From the NCBI RefSeq assembly GCF_900111895.1, contig NZ_FOKB01000003.1, forward strand, positions 701,706 through 765,705: a stretch of 64,000 nt of DNA, read 5' to 3'. Positions 55,056 through 64,000 of the stretch are shown here, piece after piece. Source of the stretch: Pseudomonas simiae (GTDB lineage Bacteria > Pseudomonadota > Gammaproteobacteria > Pseudomonadales > Pseudomonadaceae). How positions within the stretch are numbered: the stretch's first letter is position 1; each line of letters starts with the position of its first letter. The notes below the pieces were generated by a model. That model was not told the origin of the DNA, made no database searches, and saw only the letters and a list, made by a program, of their open reading frames with translations. The translations under genes and the position numbers were made by a program.

Positions 55056-56549
55056 TCACGCCTTGAGCATGTGCCCGGTTTCTTCCAGGTTGATGTGCCA
55101 GCTCAGTGCTTCGCGCAGGATATGCGGCGTGTGCCCGCCGATGGCGCAGGCAGCGTTAAAGTAACTGTTCAAGGCATCCCGGTAGGCGGGGTGAACACAG
55201 TTATCGATGATCACCCGGGCGCGCTCCCGTGGCGCCAAGCCACGCAGATCGGCAAGCCCAACCTCGGTGACCAGGATATCGACGTCATGCTCGGTGTGGT
55301 CCACATGGCTGACCATCGGTACCACGCTGGAAATCGCCCCGCCCTTGGCAATGGATTTGGTAACAAAGATCGCCAGGTGTGCGTTGCGCGCAAAATCCCC
55401 GGATCCGCCAATGCCGTTCATCATCCGCGTACCGCAGACGTGGGTGGAGTTGACGTTGCCATAGATGTCGAACTCCAGCGCGGTGTTGATGCCGATGATA
55501 CCTAGGCGACGCACCACTTCAGGGTGGTTGGAGATCTCTTGCGGGCGCAGAACCAGTTTGTCCTTGTACTTCTCCAGGTTACCGAACACGTCGGCATTGC
55601 GGCGTTCCGACAAGGTGATCGAGCTGCCCGAAGCGAAACTCAGTTTGCCCGCGTCGATCAGGTCGAAGGTCGAATCCTGCAACACTTCCGAATACATGGT
55701 CAGGTCTTCGAACGGCGATTCGATCAAGCCGCACATCACGGCGTTGGCGATATTGCCGATGCCGGCCTGCAACGGACCGAGTTTGTTGGTCATGCGGCCT
55801 GCATTGACTTCCTGCTTGAGGAAGTTGATCAGGTGATTGGCAATGCCTTGCGTATCGCTGTCAGGCGGCGTCACGGTGGAGGCGGAGTCGGCCTGGTTGG
55901 TGATGACGATAGCGACGATCTTTTCCGGCGGGATCGGGATTGCGGTACTGCCAATCCGGTCATCGACCTTCACCAACGGGATCGGCGTACGGGTTGGCCG
56001 GTACGTCGGGATATAAATGTCGTGCAACCCTTCCAGGTTCGGGTTGTGGGCCAGGTTGATCTCGACAATCACCTGCTTGGCGAAAATCGCAAAGCTGGCC
56101 GAGTTGCCTACAGACGTTGTCGGTACGATGTGGCCTTGCTCAGTGATCGCGACTGCTTCAATCACGGCGATATCCGGGAGCTTGAGTTGGTTGTTGCGCA
56201 GTTGCTCGACGGTTTCCGACAGGTGCTGGTCGATAAACATCACTTCGCCGGCGTTGATTGCCTTGCGTAAGGTGCTGTCGACCTGGAACGGCATGCGCCG
56301 GGACAGTACGCCCGCTTCGGTCAGTTGCTTGTCTAGGTCATTGCCCAGGCTGGCGCCGGTCATCAGGGTGATTTTCAGCGGAGAGGTCTTGGCCCGTTCG
56401 GCCAGGGCGTGCGGGACGGCCTTGGCTTCACCGGCACGGGTGAAGCCGCTCATGCCGACGGTCATGCCGTCCTCGATCAGTGCGGCGGCGTCTGCCGCGC
56501 TCATGACCTTGTTCAACAACGAAGGCAAGCGGATACGATCACGGTACAT
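55056..56549 (-). CDS. Acetyl-CoA hydrolase/transferase family protein
   Basis: A 497-residue CoA-transferase related to acetate:succinate CoA-transferase (AarC/Cat1/Ach1 type). It has GMSGFTRAGEAKAVP near the N-terminus, a CoA-binding GPLQAGIGNIANAV, the likely catalytic Glu in YSEVLQD, and GIGGSGDFARNA near the C-terminal part. It would move CoA between acetate, propionate and succinate. It corresponds to PA5445. The ATG at 56549 is used; a pnt terminator lies upstream, so it has its own promoter. Confidence 0.9.
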   Translation of the reverse strand: MYRDRIRLPSLLNKVMSAADAAALIEDGMTVGMSGFTRAGEAKAVPHALAERAKTSPLKITLMTGASLGNDLDKQLTEAGVLSRRMPFQVDSTLRKAINAGEVMFIDQHLSETVEQLRNNQLKLPDIAVIEAVAITEQGHIVPTTSVGNSASFAIFAKQVIVEINLAHNPNLEGLHDIYIPTYRPTRTPIPLVKVDDRIGSTAIPIPPEKIVAIVITNQADSASTVTPPDSDTQGIANHLINFLKQEVNAGRMTNKLGPLQAGIGNIANAVMCGLIESPFEDLTMYSEVLQDSTFDLIDAGKLSFASGSSITLSERRNADVFGNLEKYKDKLVLRPQEISNHPEVVRRLGIIGINTALEFDIYGNVNSTHVCGTRMMNGIGGSGDFARNAHLAIFVTKSIAKGGAISSVVPMVSHVDHTEHDVDILVTEVGLADLRGLAPRERARVIIDNCVHPAYRDALNSYFNAACAIGGHTPHILREALSWHINLEETGHMLKA

Positions 56550-56678
56550 GGATTGTTATCTCAGGCTACGGAAGCAAGGTGCGCAGTTTAGTGATTTCAG
56601 AAAAATTCGGCCCGCTACCATGGTCGAATGCCAGGCAGCGATTTAGAGCCTTTGGTCGGGTTTCATGCGGTGATAAAA

Positions 56679-56705
56679 AACCCCAGCCTATCGCAGGCCG
56701 GGGTT
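56679..56705 (-). terminator. Terminator of the pnt operon
   Basis: On the minus strand AACCCCGGCCT-GCGAT-AGGCTGGGGTT forms a stem with one mismatch, followed by TTTTTTATC. It lies 23 bases after the pntB stop. Confidence 0.88.
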
Positions 56706-56728
56706 TCGAGTATTGCGCTGAAGCAGTG

Positions 56729-58165
56729 TTACTCGACGGCTTTGACCATGTCTTCGATAACCTTCTTGGCATCACCGAAGACCATCATGGTCTTGTCCAG
56801 GTAGAACAATTCGTTATCCAGACCGGCGTAGCCGCTGGCCATCGAGCGCTTGTTGACGATGATCGTCTTGGCCTTGAAGGCTTCGAGAATCGGCATGCCG
56901 GCTATCGGTGAGTTCGGGTCGTTCTTGGCGGCCGGGTTGACCACGTCGTTCGCGCCCAGCACCAGCACCACGTCGGCTTGGCCGAACTCGGAGTTGATGT
57001 CTTCCATCTCGAACACTTGGTCGTAAGGCACTTCGGCCTCGGCGAGCAGGACGTTCATGTGGCCAGGCATACGGCCCGCGACCGGATGGATGGCGTATTT
57101 CACCGTGACGCCGTGGTGAGTCAGCTTCTCGGTCAGTTCCTTGAGCGCGTGTTGCGCCCGCGCCACCGCCAGGCCGTAGCCGGGGACGATGATCACGGTA
57201 TCGGCGTTCGTCAGCAGGAAGGTAGCGTCGTCAGCCGAGCCGGATTTGACCGGGCGTGCTTCTTTGGAGCCTGCCGCTGCACCGGCATCCGGCGCATTGC
57301 CGAAACCGCCCAGCAGTACATTAAAGAAGGAGCGGTTCATCGCCTTGCACATGATGTACGACAGGATCGCGCCGCTGGAGCCTACCAGTGAGCCGGCAAT
57401 GATCAGCATCGAGTTGTTCAGCGAGAAGCCGATGCCCGCCGCCGCCCAGCCGGAGTAGCTGTTGAGCATCGAGACGACCACGGGCATGTCCGCACCGCCG
57501 ATCGGGATGATGATCAGCACGCCGAGCACGAAGGCCAGGGCCAGCATCAGCGCGAAGGCGGTGAGGTTGCCGGTGAACATGAACGCAAGGCCCAGGCCCA
57601 GTGTTGCTAGACCAAGCACTAGGTTCAGCTTGTGCTGGCCGCCGAACTGTACCGGCGCGCCCTGGAACAGGCGGAACTTGTACTTGCCCGACAGTTTACC
57701 GAACGCAATCACCGAACCGGAGAAGGTGATGGCGCCGATGGCTGCGCCGAGGAACAGTTCCAGGCGGTTGCCGGCAGGGATCGAGTCACCCAGGTGTTTG
57801 ACGATGCCCAGGGATTGCGGCTCGACCACGGCGGCGATCGCAATGAACACCGCCGCCAGGCCGATCATGCTGTGCATGAACGCTACCAACTCCGGCATCT
57901 TGGTCATTTCTACGCGTTTGGCCATGATGGAGCCAGCGGTACCGCCGACCAGCAGGCCGACAATCACATAGCCAATGCCAGCCGTTGCCAGCTCGGCCCC
58001 CAACTTATAGATGAGGCCGACGGTGGTAAGGACGGCCAGCGCCATGCCGAGCATGCCGAACAGGTTGCCGCGCCGCGAAGTGGTTGGGTGCGACAGGCCC
58101 TTGAGCGCCTGGATGAAGCAGATTGACGCGATCAAGTAGAGCGTCGTGACGAGATTCATGCTCAT
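56729..58165 (-). CDS. pntB: NAD(P) transhydrogenase subunit beta
   Basis: It is the membrane and NADP(H)-binding subunit of the proton-translocating transhydrogenase, which reduces NADP+ with NADH. The 478-residue protein has about nine helices (~1-260) and a cytosolic NADP domain (~300-478; VPGYGLAVARAQHALKELTE, HPVAGRMPGHMNVLLAEA, VLVLGANDVVNPAA). Its start overlaps the pntAb stop by one base. Confidence 0.96.
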   Translation of the reverse strand: MSMNLVTTLYLIASICFIQALKGLSHPTTSRRGNLFGMLGMALAVLTTVGLIYKLGAELATAGIGYVIVGLLVGGTAGSIMAKRVEMTKMPELVAFMHSMIGLAAVFIAIAAVVEPQSLGIVKHLGDSIPAGNRLELFLGAAIGAITFSGSVIAFGKLSGKYKFRLFQGAPVQFGGQHKLNLVLGLATLGLGLAFMFTGNLTAFALMLALAFVLGVLIIIPIGGADMPVVVSMLNSYSGWAAAGIGFSLNNSMLIIAGSLVGSSGAILSYIMCKAMNRSFFNVLLGGFGNAPDAGAAAGSKEARPVKSGSADDATFLLTNADTVIIVPGYGLAVARAQHALKELTEKLTHHGVTVKYAIHPVAGRMPGHMNVLLAEAEVPYDQVFEMEDINSEFGQADVVLVLGANDVVNPAAKNDPNSPIAGMPILEAFKAKTIIVNKRSMASGYAGLDNELFYLDKTMMVFGDAKKVIEDMVKAVE

Positions 58166-58485
58166 TACTTAGGCGCCTCTTCTTTTACTTTCGGGGCTTT
58201 CTTCTTGAACATCTCAAGCATCCTGCGGGTTACCAGGAAACCACCGAACACGTTGACCGCTGCAAGTGCCACGGCCAGGGTGCCCATGGTCTTGCCCAGT
58301 GGCGTGACGGTGAGGGCTGCGGCCAGCATGGCGCCGACGATCACGATCGCGGAAATCGCGTTGGTTACCGCCATCAAGGGCGTGTGCAGCGCGGGGGTAA
58401 CGTTCCAGACCACGTGGTAGCCGACATAAATGGCCAGCACAAAGATGATCAGATTGTAGATACCGGGGGAGATAAGCTCTTCCAT
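58165..58485 (-). CDS. pntAb: NAD(P) transhydrogenase subunit alpha, membrane part
   Basis: A 106-residue protein with three helices ([51 protein letters not shown]) and a Lys-rich tail. It is the membrane portion of the alpha subunit, encoded as a separate gene as in other pseudomonads and Rhodospirillum. It lies 15 bases after pntAa. Confidence 0.95.
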   Translation of the reverse strand: MEELISPGIYNLIIFVLAIYVGYHVVWNVTPALHTPLMAVTNAISAIVIVGAMLAAALTVTPLGKTMGTLAVALAAVNVFGGFLVTRRMLEMFKKKAPKVKEEAPK

Positions 58486-58500
58486 CGTCTGAATCCCTGC

Positions 58501-59622
58501 TTAGGCGTTTTTGCGGATGACTTGGCCGTCGCGGCACATCAGGCACGCGGCGACGATGTCGTCTTCAAGGTTGATTTCGAACTGCCCTTCCTTGGTGAAG
58601 ACCAGCTTCAGGAAGTCCAGCAGGTTGCGCGCGTACAGGGCCGAGGCGTCGGCGGCGACAGCGCCGGCCAGGTTGGTCGGGCCGCAGATGATCACGCCGT
58701 TCTCGACGACCACCTGGTCGGCAACTGTCAGCGGGCAGTTGCCACCTTGGGCGGCGGCAAGGTCGATCACCACTGAGCCGGGCTTCATCTGTGCGACGGT
58801 TTCAGCACTGAGCAAGGTCGGTGCCTTGCGGCCTGGGATCAGAGCGGTGGTGATGACAATGTCTGCTTGCTTTGCGCGTTCGTGCACGGCCAGGGCCTGG
58901 CGCTGCATCCAGCTGGTCGGCATGGGACGGGCATAACCACCGACGCCGACGGCGCACTCGCGTTCTTCATCGGTCTCGTAAGGCACGTCGACAAACTTGG
59001 CGCCGAGGGATTCGATCTGCTCTTTAACGGCCGGGCGCACGTCAGACGCTTCGATGACCGCACCCAGGCGTTTCGCCGTGGCGATGGCCTGCAGGCCTGC
59101 CACGCCGGCGCCGAGAATGAGTACGCGTGCAGCCTTCACAGTGCCTGCGGCTGTCATCAGCATCGGCATAAAGCGCGGATAGTGATGAGCCGCCAGCAAC
59201 ACGGCTTTATAGCCGGCGATGTTGGCCTGGGAGGACAGCACGTCGAGGCTTTGGGCCCGCGAGGTGCGTGGTGCTGCTTCAAGTGCGAAGGCCGTGATGC
59301 CACGCTCTGCGAGCTTGGCAATGGTTTCGTTGCTGAACGGATTGAGCATGCCCACCAACACGGTGCCGCTTTTGATCAGCGCCAGTTCGCTGTCGCTAGG
59401 GGCAACCACCTTGAGGATCAGCTCGGCGCCGAACGCATCGTTGGCACTGCCAATGGTTGCGCCTGCCGTTTCATAGGCACTGTCGACGACACTGGCTTTA
59501 ATGCCGGCTCCGCTTTGTACAGTGACCTTATGGCCCTGGCCGATCAGCTTCTTGATGGTTTCCGGGGTGGCAGCCACCCGCGTTTCACCGGTCTGGGTTT
59601 CGAGAGGAACACCAATGTGCAC
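58501..59622 (-). CDS. pntAa: NAD(P) transhydrogenase subunit alpha, NAD-binding part
   Basis: The 373-residue cytosolic NAD(H)-binding part, with the alanine-dehydrogenase/PNT fold: VPLETQTGETRVAATPETI at the N-terminus and VLILGAGVAGLQAIATAKRLGA for the dinucleotide. The GTG at 59622 is taken as start because AGGAG lies 8 bases before it and HIGVPLE follows as in other PntA proteins; an in-frame extension to 59694 looks non-coding. Confidence 0.95.
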   Translation of the reverse strand: MHIGVPLETQTGETRVAATPETIKKLIGQGHKVTVQSGAGIKASVVDSAYETAGATIGSANDAFGAELILKVVAPSDSELALIKSGTVLVGMLNPFSNETIAKLAERGITAFALEAAPRTSRAQSLDVLSSQANIAGYKAVLLAAHHYPRFMPMLMTAAGTVKAARVLILGAGVAGLQAIATAKRLGAVIEASDVRPAVKEQIESLGAKFVDVPYETDEERECAVGVGGYARPMPTSWMQRQALAVHERAKQADIVITTALIPGRKAPTLLSAETVAQMKPGSVVIDLAAAQGGNCPLTVADQVVVENGVIICGPTNLAGAVAADASALYARNLLDFLKLVFTKEGQFEINLEDDIVAACLMCRDGQVIRKNA

Positions 59623-60074
59623 GTCAAATCTCCTGCATGATCTTTTTGCTTTTGATCTTTTTGTAAAAAGGCCAGTGCACCGCGAGTGGCGCAACTGGGG
59701 CGGCCGATCAGCACGATCCCGCTGAAATGACAGCGGGGCGCGGCATTTTGCAGGCGAACTTTACGGCCTTCAAGGGATTATGACGGGTGACGAAAAATTA
59801 ACTACAAGTCACCCTGTGACTGATTGTCGCAATGCCCCGAAATAACCTCTTCAAATACAGGGGTTTAAAGAGCTGCAGGCGTTTTTTTAACCTTTTGACA
59901 TCGTTGGTGTGAATAGTCGGTTATTGGCTTGTATTAGTCGCTGCAAGCCATATGGATCATGGCTTCTAGCCTTATTTTTGCTCGACAGATACAGTCTGTT
60001 TAAATGCGACATATTTGTATATCTGTAGGGCTGTAGATTTGCTGACTACAGAGTCAATAAGTCAGTGCGGGCCT
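59623..60074. other. Intergenic region between pntAa and gcdR
   Basis: This 452-base AT-rich gap contains the pnt leader on the minus strand, including the hairpin CCCGCTG-AAATGA-CAGCGGG (59718-59737). Near gcdR there is an imperfect inverted repeat CTGACT...AGTCAG (60040-60063). No convincing open frame or clear sigma-70 promoter is seen. Confidence 0.45.
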
Positions 60075-60974
60075 TTAAATGCTATGGTTGTAGCGCTGTG
60101 ACTGGTCGATTAGCCAATCCCTGAATGCATGCAATGAGGCTGATTCGACCTTTCTGTCAGGAATCATCAAGTAATAAGCCTTTGAGCTGCTCAACGCCTC
60201 GGGGCTTGCAATCACCAGTTGACCTTCCTCCAGTTCGCGTTGGATGAGGAACGGCGGGATCAGCGCGATTCCCATGTCATGCATGGCGGCCTGAGACAAC
60301 ATCGAGAATAGCTCGTAACGCGGGCCTGTCATGTCGCGGGGTATGTTCAATTGCTGTGCGTTGAACCATTGGCGCCAGGCGTAGGGTCTCGTCGTCTGCT
60401 GCAAGAGGGGCAGCTCTGCGATTTCCTGGGGGCTGAATTGTGTGGTGTTAGCCAGCAGTCTTGGGCTGCACACGGGGACAGGGTTTTCTCCCATCAGGCG
60501 GTGCGATTCCGTACCCGACCAGTCGGCATCGCCGAAGTAGATAGCGGCGTCGAATTCGGTGTCGGCAAACAGGAAGGGCCGTGTTCGGTTCGTCAGGTTT
60601 ACTGTGACTTCAGGGTGCTGGCGCTGGAAATCCTTGAGACGAGGGATCAGCCATTGAGTGCCAAATGTCGGTACCACAGCCAGTTCGATGGTGTTGGCGC
60701 CTTGCTGACCCATGACGGAAAGCGTGTCGCGTTCCACTGCGTCCAGTTGCGTGGCAACGCGGCGGCTGTACGAAAGCCCGGCTTCCGTCAGTTTTACCCC
60801 GCGCCGTGAGCGCCGAAACAGCTCGACACTCAAAAACTCCTCAAGGCTGGCGATCTGTCGACAGATGGCGCCTTGAGTGATCGAAAGCTCGTGTGCGGCC
60901 TTGGTAAAGCTCTCGTGGCGGGCCGCCGCTTCAAAACTGACCAGCGCGGTGGTACTGGGAATTTTTCTGCGCAT
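60075..60974 (-). CDS. gcdR: LysR-family regulator GcdR-like
   Basis: A 299-residue LysR-type regulator with the N-terminal helix-turn-helix (ALVSFEAAARHESFTKAAHEL, ITQGAICRQIASLEEFLSVELF) and an effector domain. It is divergent from gcdH, the arrangement of PA0448-PA0447, where the homologue GcdR activates glutarate catabolism in response to glutarate. ATG 60974 follows GAGGACACG; GTG 60989 is an alternative. Confidence 0.88.
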   Translation of the reverse strand: MRRKIPSTTALVSFEAAARHESFTKAAHELSITQGAICRQIASLEEFLSVELFRRSRRGVKLTEAGLSYSRRVATQLDAVERDTLSVMGQQGANTIELAVVPTFGTQWLIPRLKDFQRQHPEVTVNLTNRTRPFLFADTEFDAAIYFGDADWSGTESHRLMGENPVPVCSPRLLANTTQFSPQEIAELPLLQQTTRPYAWRQWFNAQQLNIPRDMTGPRYELFSMLSQAAMHDMGIALIPPFLIQRELEEGQLVIASPEALSSSKAYYLMIPDRKVESASLHAFRDWLIDQSQRYNHSI

Positions 60975-60996
60975 ATACCGTGTCCTCACATGTAAA

Positions 60997-61034
60997 GCGC
61001 ATATGCGCGCTTCTCGGCTATTTCGAAGTGAGAA
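60997..61034. promoter_or_regulatory. Candidate GcdR binding region
   Basis: In the 157-base divergent gap, GCGCATATGCGC (60997-61008) is a perfect palindrome and TTCTC-N14-GAGAA (61011-61034) an inverted repeat. Either could be the LysR site. The location next to the regulator start is typical; the choice between them is uncertain. Confidence 0.35.
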
Positions 61035-61131
61035 ATTAGCACAACCCTATGCGGAAACCTCGTTTGCCCTACACGTCGGTCGGGCCTAGGCTGGTTGCAC
61101 GACTTCCGTTTCTTTCCGCGAGGACTTATTC

Positions 61132-62313
61132 ATGGCTGGCAAGGCAAGCTTCAACTGGATTGATCCGCTACTGCTGGATCAACAGCTCACCGAAGAAGAG
61201 CGCATGGTGCGCGACAGTGCTGAGCAGTTCGCCCAGGACAAGCTGGCCCCGCGTGTGCTTGAAGCCTTCCGCCATGAAAAGACCGACCCCGCTATTTTTC
61301 GCGAGATGGGCGAGACCGGTTTGCTCGGTGCGATGATTCCTGAGCAGTACGGCGGCAGCGGCTTGAATTACGTCAGTTACGGGTTGATTGCCCGCGAAGT
61401 GGAGCGTGTCGACTCCGGCTATCGCTCGATGATGAGTGTTCAATCGTCCCTGGTCATGGTGCCAATCAACGAATTCGGTACTGAAGCACAGAAACAGAAG
61501 TACCTGCCGAAGCTGGCTTCTGGCGAATGGATCGGCTGCTTTGGTCTGACAGAGCCTAACCATGGTTCCGACCCAGGCGCGATGATTACCCGTGCCCGCA
61601 AAGTGGAGGGTGGTTACAGCCTCACGGGCGCAAAGATGTGGATCACCAATAGCCCGATCGCGGATGTGTTTGTGGTGTGGGGCAAGGACGATGCCGGCGA
61701 TATCCGTGGCTTTGTCCTGGAGAAAGGCTGGAAGGGGTTGAGCGCACCGGCGATTCACGGCAAGGTCGGGCTGCGTGCTTCCATCACCGGTGAAATCGTG
61801 ATGGATAACGTGTTTGTCCCGGAAGAGAACATCTTCCCGGACGTGCGTGGTTTGAAGGGGCCTTTCACCTGCCTTAATTCTGCACGCTACGGCATCTCCT
61901 GGGGCGCATTGGGTGCCGCCGAATTCTGCTGGCATACCGCTCGCCAATACACCCTTGATCGTCAGCAATTCGGACGTCCCCTGGCGGCGACCCAGTTGAT
62001 CCAGAAAAAGCTGGCTGATATGCAGACCGAGATCACCCTGGCCCTGCAGGGCTGCCTGCGCCTGGGGCGTATGAAGGATGAAGGCACGGCGGCGGTTGAG
62101 ATCACTTCGATCATGAAACGCAACTCCTGCGGTAAATCCCTGGATATCGCGCGTATGGCGCGCGACATGCTCGGCGGCAATGGCATTTCCGATGAGTTCG
62201 GGGTGGCGCGTCACCTGGTCAACCTCGAGGTGGTCAACACCTATGAAGGTACTCATGACGTGCATGCCTTGATTCTGGGGCGTGCGCAAACCGGTCTTCA
62301 GGCGTTCTATTAA
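61132..62313 (+). CDS. gcdH: Glutaryl-CoA dehydrogenase
   Basis: It oxidises and decarboxylates glutaryl-CoA to crotonyl-CoA in lysine and glutarate degradation. The 393-residue acyl-CoA dehydrogenase has [16 protein letters not shown] and [16 protein letters not shown] for FAD binding, and the catalytic Glu in [16 protein letters not shown] near the C-terminus. GAGGAC precedes the ATG. A CoA-transferase gene follows after 12 bases. Confidence 0.96.
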   Translation: MAGKASFNWIDPLLLDQQLTEEERMVRDSAEQFAQDKLAPRVLEAFRHEKTDPAIFREMGETGLLGAMIPEQYGGSGLNYVSYGLIAREVERVDSGYRSMMSVQSSLVMVPINEFGTEAQKQKYLPKLASGEWIGCFGLTEPNHGSDPGAMITRARKVEGGYSLTGAKMWITNSPIADVFVVWGKDDAGDIRGFVLEKGWKGLSAPAIHGKVGLRASITGEIVMDNVFVPEENIFPDVRGLKGPFTCLNSARYGISWGALGAAEFCWHTARQYTLDRQQFGRPLAATQLIQKKLADMQTEITLALQGCLRLGRMKDEGTAAVEITSIMKRNSCGKSLDIARMARDMLGGNGISDEFGVARHLVNLEVVNTYEGTHDVHALILGRAQTGLQAFY

Positions 62314-62325
62314 TAGGAGCACGGC

Positions 62326-63546
62326 ATGGGCGCGCTTTCGCATCTGCGGGTACTGGACTTATCGCGAGTACTGGCGGGCCCCTGGTCCGGGCAGATCCTT
62401 GCGGACCTTGGTGCTGAAGTGATCAAGGTTGAGCGGCCGGGCAGCGGCGACGATACGCGCGCCTGGGGGCCACCCTTCCTTAAGGATGCTTATGGCGAGA
62501 ACACCAGTGAGGCTGCGTACTATCTGTCTGCCAATCGCAATAAGCAGTCGGTGACCATCGACTTTACGCGGCCGGAGGGGCAGGCGCTGGTGCGTGAGCT
62601 CGCGGCCAAGTCGGACATCCTCATTGAAAACTTCAAGGTGGGCGGGCTTGCTGCGTATGGGTTGGATTATGAGTCGCTCAAAGAGATCAACCCCGAGTTA
62701 ATTTACTGCTCGATCACGGGTTTTGGTCAGACCGGGCCCTATGCGACGCGAGCGGGCTATGACTTCATGATTCAGGGGTTGGGCGGGCTCATGAGCCTGA
62801 CCGGCCGTCCCGAAGGTGATGATGGGGCTGGGCCGGTTAAGGTGGGTGTGGCGCTGACTGACATTCTTACGGGGCTGTACTCGACGGTGGCGATTCTGGC
62901 GGCACTGGCTCATCGGGATCACGATGGTGGTGGGCAACACATCGATATGGCGCTACTGGATGTGCAGGTGGCATGCCTGGCAAACCAGGCGATGAATTAT
63001 CTGACGACAGGGGCATCGCCAAAGCGGCTGGGCAATGCACATCCGAATATCGTGCCTTATCAGGACTTTCCCACCGCCGATGGTGATTTCATCCTGACGG
63101 TAGGCAATGACGGGCAATTTCGTAAGTTTGCCGAAGTGGCTGGTCAGCCACAGTGGGCGGATGATCCGCGCTTCTCTACTAACAAGGTGCGGGTGGCAAA
63201 TCGGGCGGAGCTGATTCCGCTGATTCGTCAGGCAACGGTGTTCAAGACGACGGCCGAGTGGGTGTCGCAGTTGGAGCGTGTGGGTGTGCCGTGCGGGCCG
63301 ATTAATGATTTGGCTCAGGTATTTGCCGACCCCCAGGTCAAGGCGCGTGGGTTGGCGATGGCATTGCCTCACGCATTGGCGGGGATGGTGCCTCAGGTCG
63401 CCAGTCCGATACGCTTGTCCAAGACGCCCGTGGAGTACCGCAATGCGCCTCCTCTGCTGGGAGAGCATACGGCTCAGGTGCTTCAAGATGTATTGGGGTT
63501 GGCGGGCGTGAATGTGGCTGCTCTGAAGGCGGCAGGTGTTATCTGA
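62326..63546 (+). CDS. CaiB/BaiF family CoA-transferase (glutarate CoA-transferase)
   Basis: A 406-residue class III CoA-transferase. It has the N-terminal VLDLSRVLAGPWSGQILADLGAEV, here represented by LDLSRVLAGPW and LADLGAEVIKVE, and the catalytic Asp region GYDFMIQGLGGLMSLTG. It likely activates glutarate to glutaryl-CoA for GcdH by moving CoA from succinyl-CoA, as shown for GcdG in P. putida. AGGAG precedes the ATG. Confidence 0.92.
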   Translation: MGALSHLRVLDLSRVLAGPWSGQILADLGAEVIKVERPGSGDDTRAWGPPFLKDAYGENTSEAAYYLSANRNKQSVTIDFTRPEGQALVRELAAKSDILIENFKVGGLAAYGLDYESLKEINPELIYCSITGFGQTGPYATRAGYDFMIQGLGGLMSLTGRPEGDDGAGPVKVGVALTDILTGLYSTVAILAALAHRDHDGGGQHIDMALLDVQVACLANQAMNYLTTGASPKRLGNAHPNIVPYQDFPTADGDFILTVGNDGQFRKFAEVAGQPQWADDPRFSTNKVRVANRAELIPLIRQATVFKTTAEWVSQLERVGVPCGPINDLAQVFADPQVKARGLAMALPHALAGMVPQVASPIRLSKTPVEYRNAPPLLGEHTAQVLQDVLGLAGVNVAALKAAGVI

Positions 63547-63637
63547 ATCCCTTCCTCTATATAGAAGATGCTGGTGGCCCTGTATTGGTGGTTTTTTAAT
63601 CAATTCTAAGTAATTGATAGAAAAGCAAAATCAAGGG

Positions 63638-63665
63638 TTGACGGCAGATTCCAGACGTCTATAAT
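63638..63665 (+). promoter_or_regulatory. rRNA operon promoter P1
   Basis: TTGACG and a perfect TATAAT are 16 bases apart, followed by the GC-rich discriminator TCGCCCC. This fits a growth-rate-controlled ribosomal promoter. Confidence 0.75.
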
Positions 63666-63783
63666 TCGCCCCACTTCCGGCGCAGTCGAAACGGAAAACT
63701 CCTTGGTAAACAATGGGTTATGTAGGTTTCGGCAGCAGGTTGCTTCAGTTCATCGAAGCCAAAAGGAAGTTGAAAAAGAGGTG

Positions 63784-63811
63784 TTGACAGCAGCGTGTAA
63801 CGCTGTAGAAT
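63784..63811 (+). promoter_or_regulatory. rRNA operon promoter P2
   Basis: A perfect TTGACA and TAGAAT are 16 bases apart. The spacer includes the inverted repeat CAGCG-TGTAA-CGCTG. The discriminator TCGCCTCCC is GC-rich. Confidence 0.8.
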
Positions 63812-63893
63812 TCGCCTCCCGCTAACGAGAGATCGAAGGCGCAAGTGGTTGAAGTTGTTGAAGAATTCTTCGAAAGCTTCTGAAAATAATCAC

Positions 63894-63921
63894 TTGACAG
63901 CAAATGAGGCTGCTGTAGAAT
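63894..63921 (+). promoter_or_regulatory. rRNA operon promoter P3
   Basis: TTGACA and TAGAAT again 16 bases apart, and the same TTGACAGCA...GCTGTAGAAT layout as P2, so the two are probably duplicated. The discriminator GCGCGCCTC follows. Confidence 0.82.
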
Positions 63922-63957
63922 GCGCGCCTCGGTTGAGACGAAAGATCTTAACCAACC

Positions 63958-63969
63958 GCTCTTTAACAA
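63958..63969 (+). promoter_or_regulatory. boxA antitermination site of an rRNA operon
   Basis: GCTCTTTAACAA is the boxA consensus bound by NusB/NusE. GTGTGGGTGCTTGTG right after it (63986-64000) is the usual boxC-like sequence in pseudomonad rRNA leaders. The 16S rRNA gene should begin a short distance beyond the end of the window. Confidence 0.92.
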
Positions 63970-64000
63970 CTGAATCAAGCAATTCGTGTGGGTGCTTGTG

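Noticed and set aside
63547..64000. Minus-strand frames in the rRNA leader
   Set aside because: The region is explained by three promoters and boxA; the frames have no ribosome sites or domains.

Overview
This is a chromosomal segment of a fluorescent Pseudomonas. Most proteins match P. aeruginosa counterparts I recognise, and gene order follows blocks recalled as PA0102-PA0114, PA5505-PA5476, PA5445 and PA0446-PA0448. Six REP doublets (REPINs) of the P. fluorescens type sit at gene ends. No phage, insertion sequence, CRISPR array or tRNA was found. The window opens inside a radical-SAM gene and closes in the leader of a ribosomal RNA operon, before the 16S gene.

Region by region. 1-3.1 kb: tail of a radical-SAM gene, then a beta-carbonic anhydrase and a SulP anion transporter, a probable CO2/bicarbonate pair. 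3.1-12.5 kb: a complete aa3/caa3 cytochrome c oxidase locus (subunits II, I and III, Cox11/CtaG, SURF1, heme O and heme A synthases, SCO/SenC). 12.7-15.2 kb: metNIQ methionine importer, followed by the large catalase katE. 17.7-21.5 kb: a lipoprotein and the divergent znuBC-zur / znuA zinc uptake locus. 21.6-26.7 kb: thrB, a DUF2782 gene, polA, an ErsA-type small RNA with an AlgU-like promoter, and the GTPase gene engB. 26.8-32.4 kb: cytochromes c5 and c4, dsbA, an exo/endonuclease-phosphatase protein, a diguanylate cyclase and a lipoprotein amidase. 32.4-37 kb: kinB-algB (alginate control), then a sigma-54-like promoter and three small genes ending in an Ivy-family lysozyme inhibitor. 37-40.3 kb: an unusual 0.7-kb intergenic region, gltP, and an SpmAB-type membrane protein. 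40.4-43.9 kb: a four-gene Mla/MCE lipid transporter. 44-50.5 kb: a DUF5924 membrane protein, an M16 peptidase homologue, a Na/Pi cotransporter, a TerC protein and a CitMHS citrate transporter. 50.9-53.9 kb: three tandem secreted DUF2388 proteins, the last coupled to a large periplasmic DUF4105 protein with an HELTH motif. 54-55 kb: two DUF1127 genes in DNA rich in GTACAG/CTGTAC repeats. 55-59.6 kb: an acetyl-CoA hydrolase/transferase and the transhydrogenase genes pntAa-pntAb-pntB. 60-63.5 kb: glutarate catabolism (gcdR, gcdH and a CoA-transferase). 63.6-64 kb: three tandem strong promoters and boxA of an rRNA operon.

Much of the window serves envelope and respiratory physiology: terminal oxidase assembly, periplasmic cytochromes and thiol oxidation, outer-membrane lipid trafficking, zinc supply and AlgU/AlgB/KinB envelope-stress control. 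The places most likely to hold undescribed biology are the DUF2388/DUF4105 operon, the DUF1127 repeat cluster, the AlgB-adjacent sigma-54 promoter, and the gltP upstream region, which has a palindromic operator, a large hairpin and a possible small antisense gene with its own terminator.
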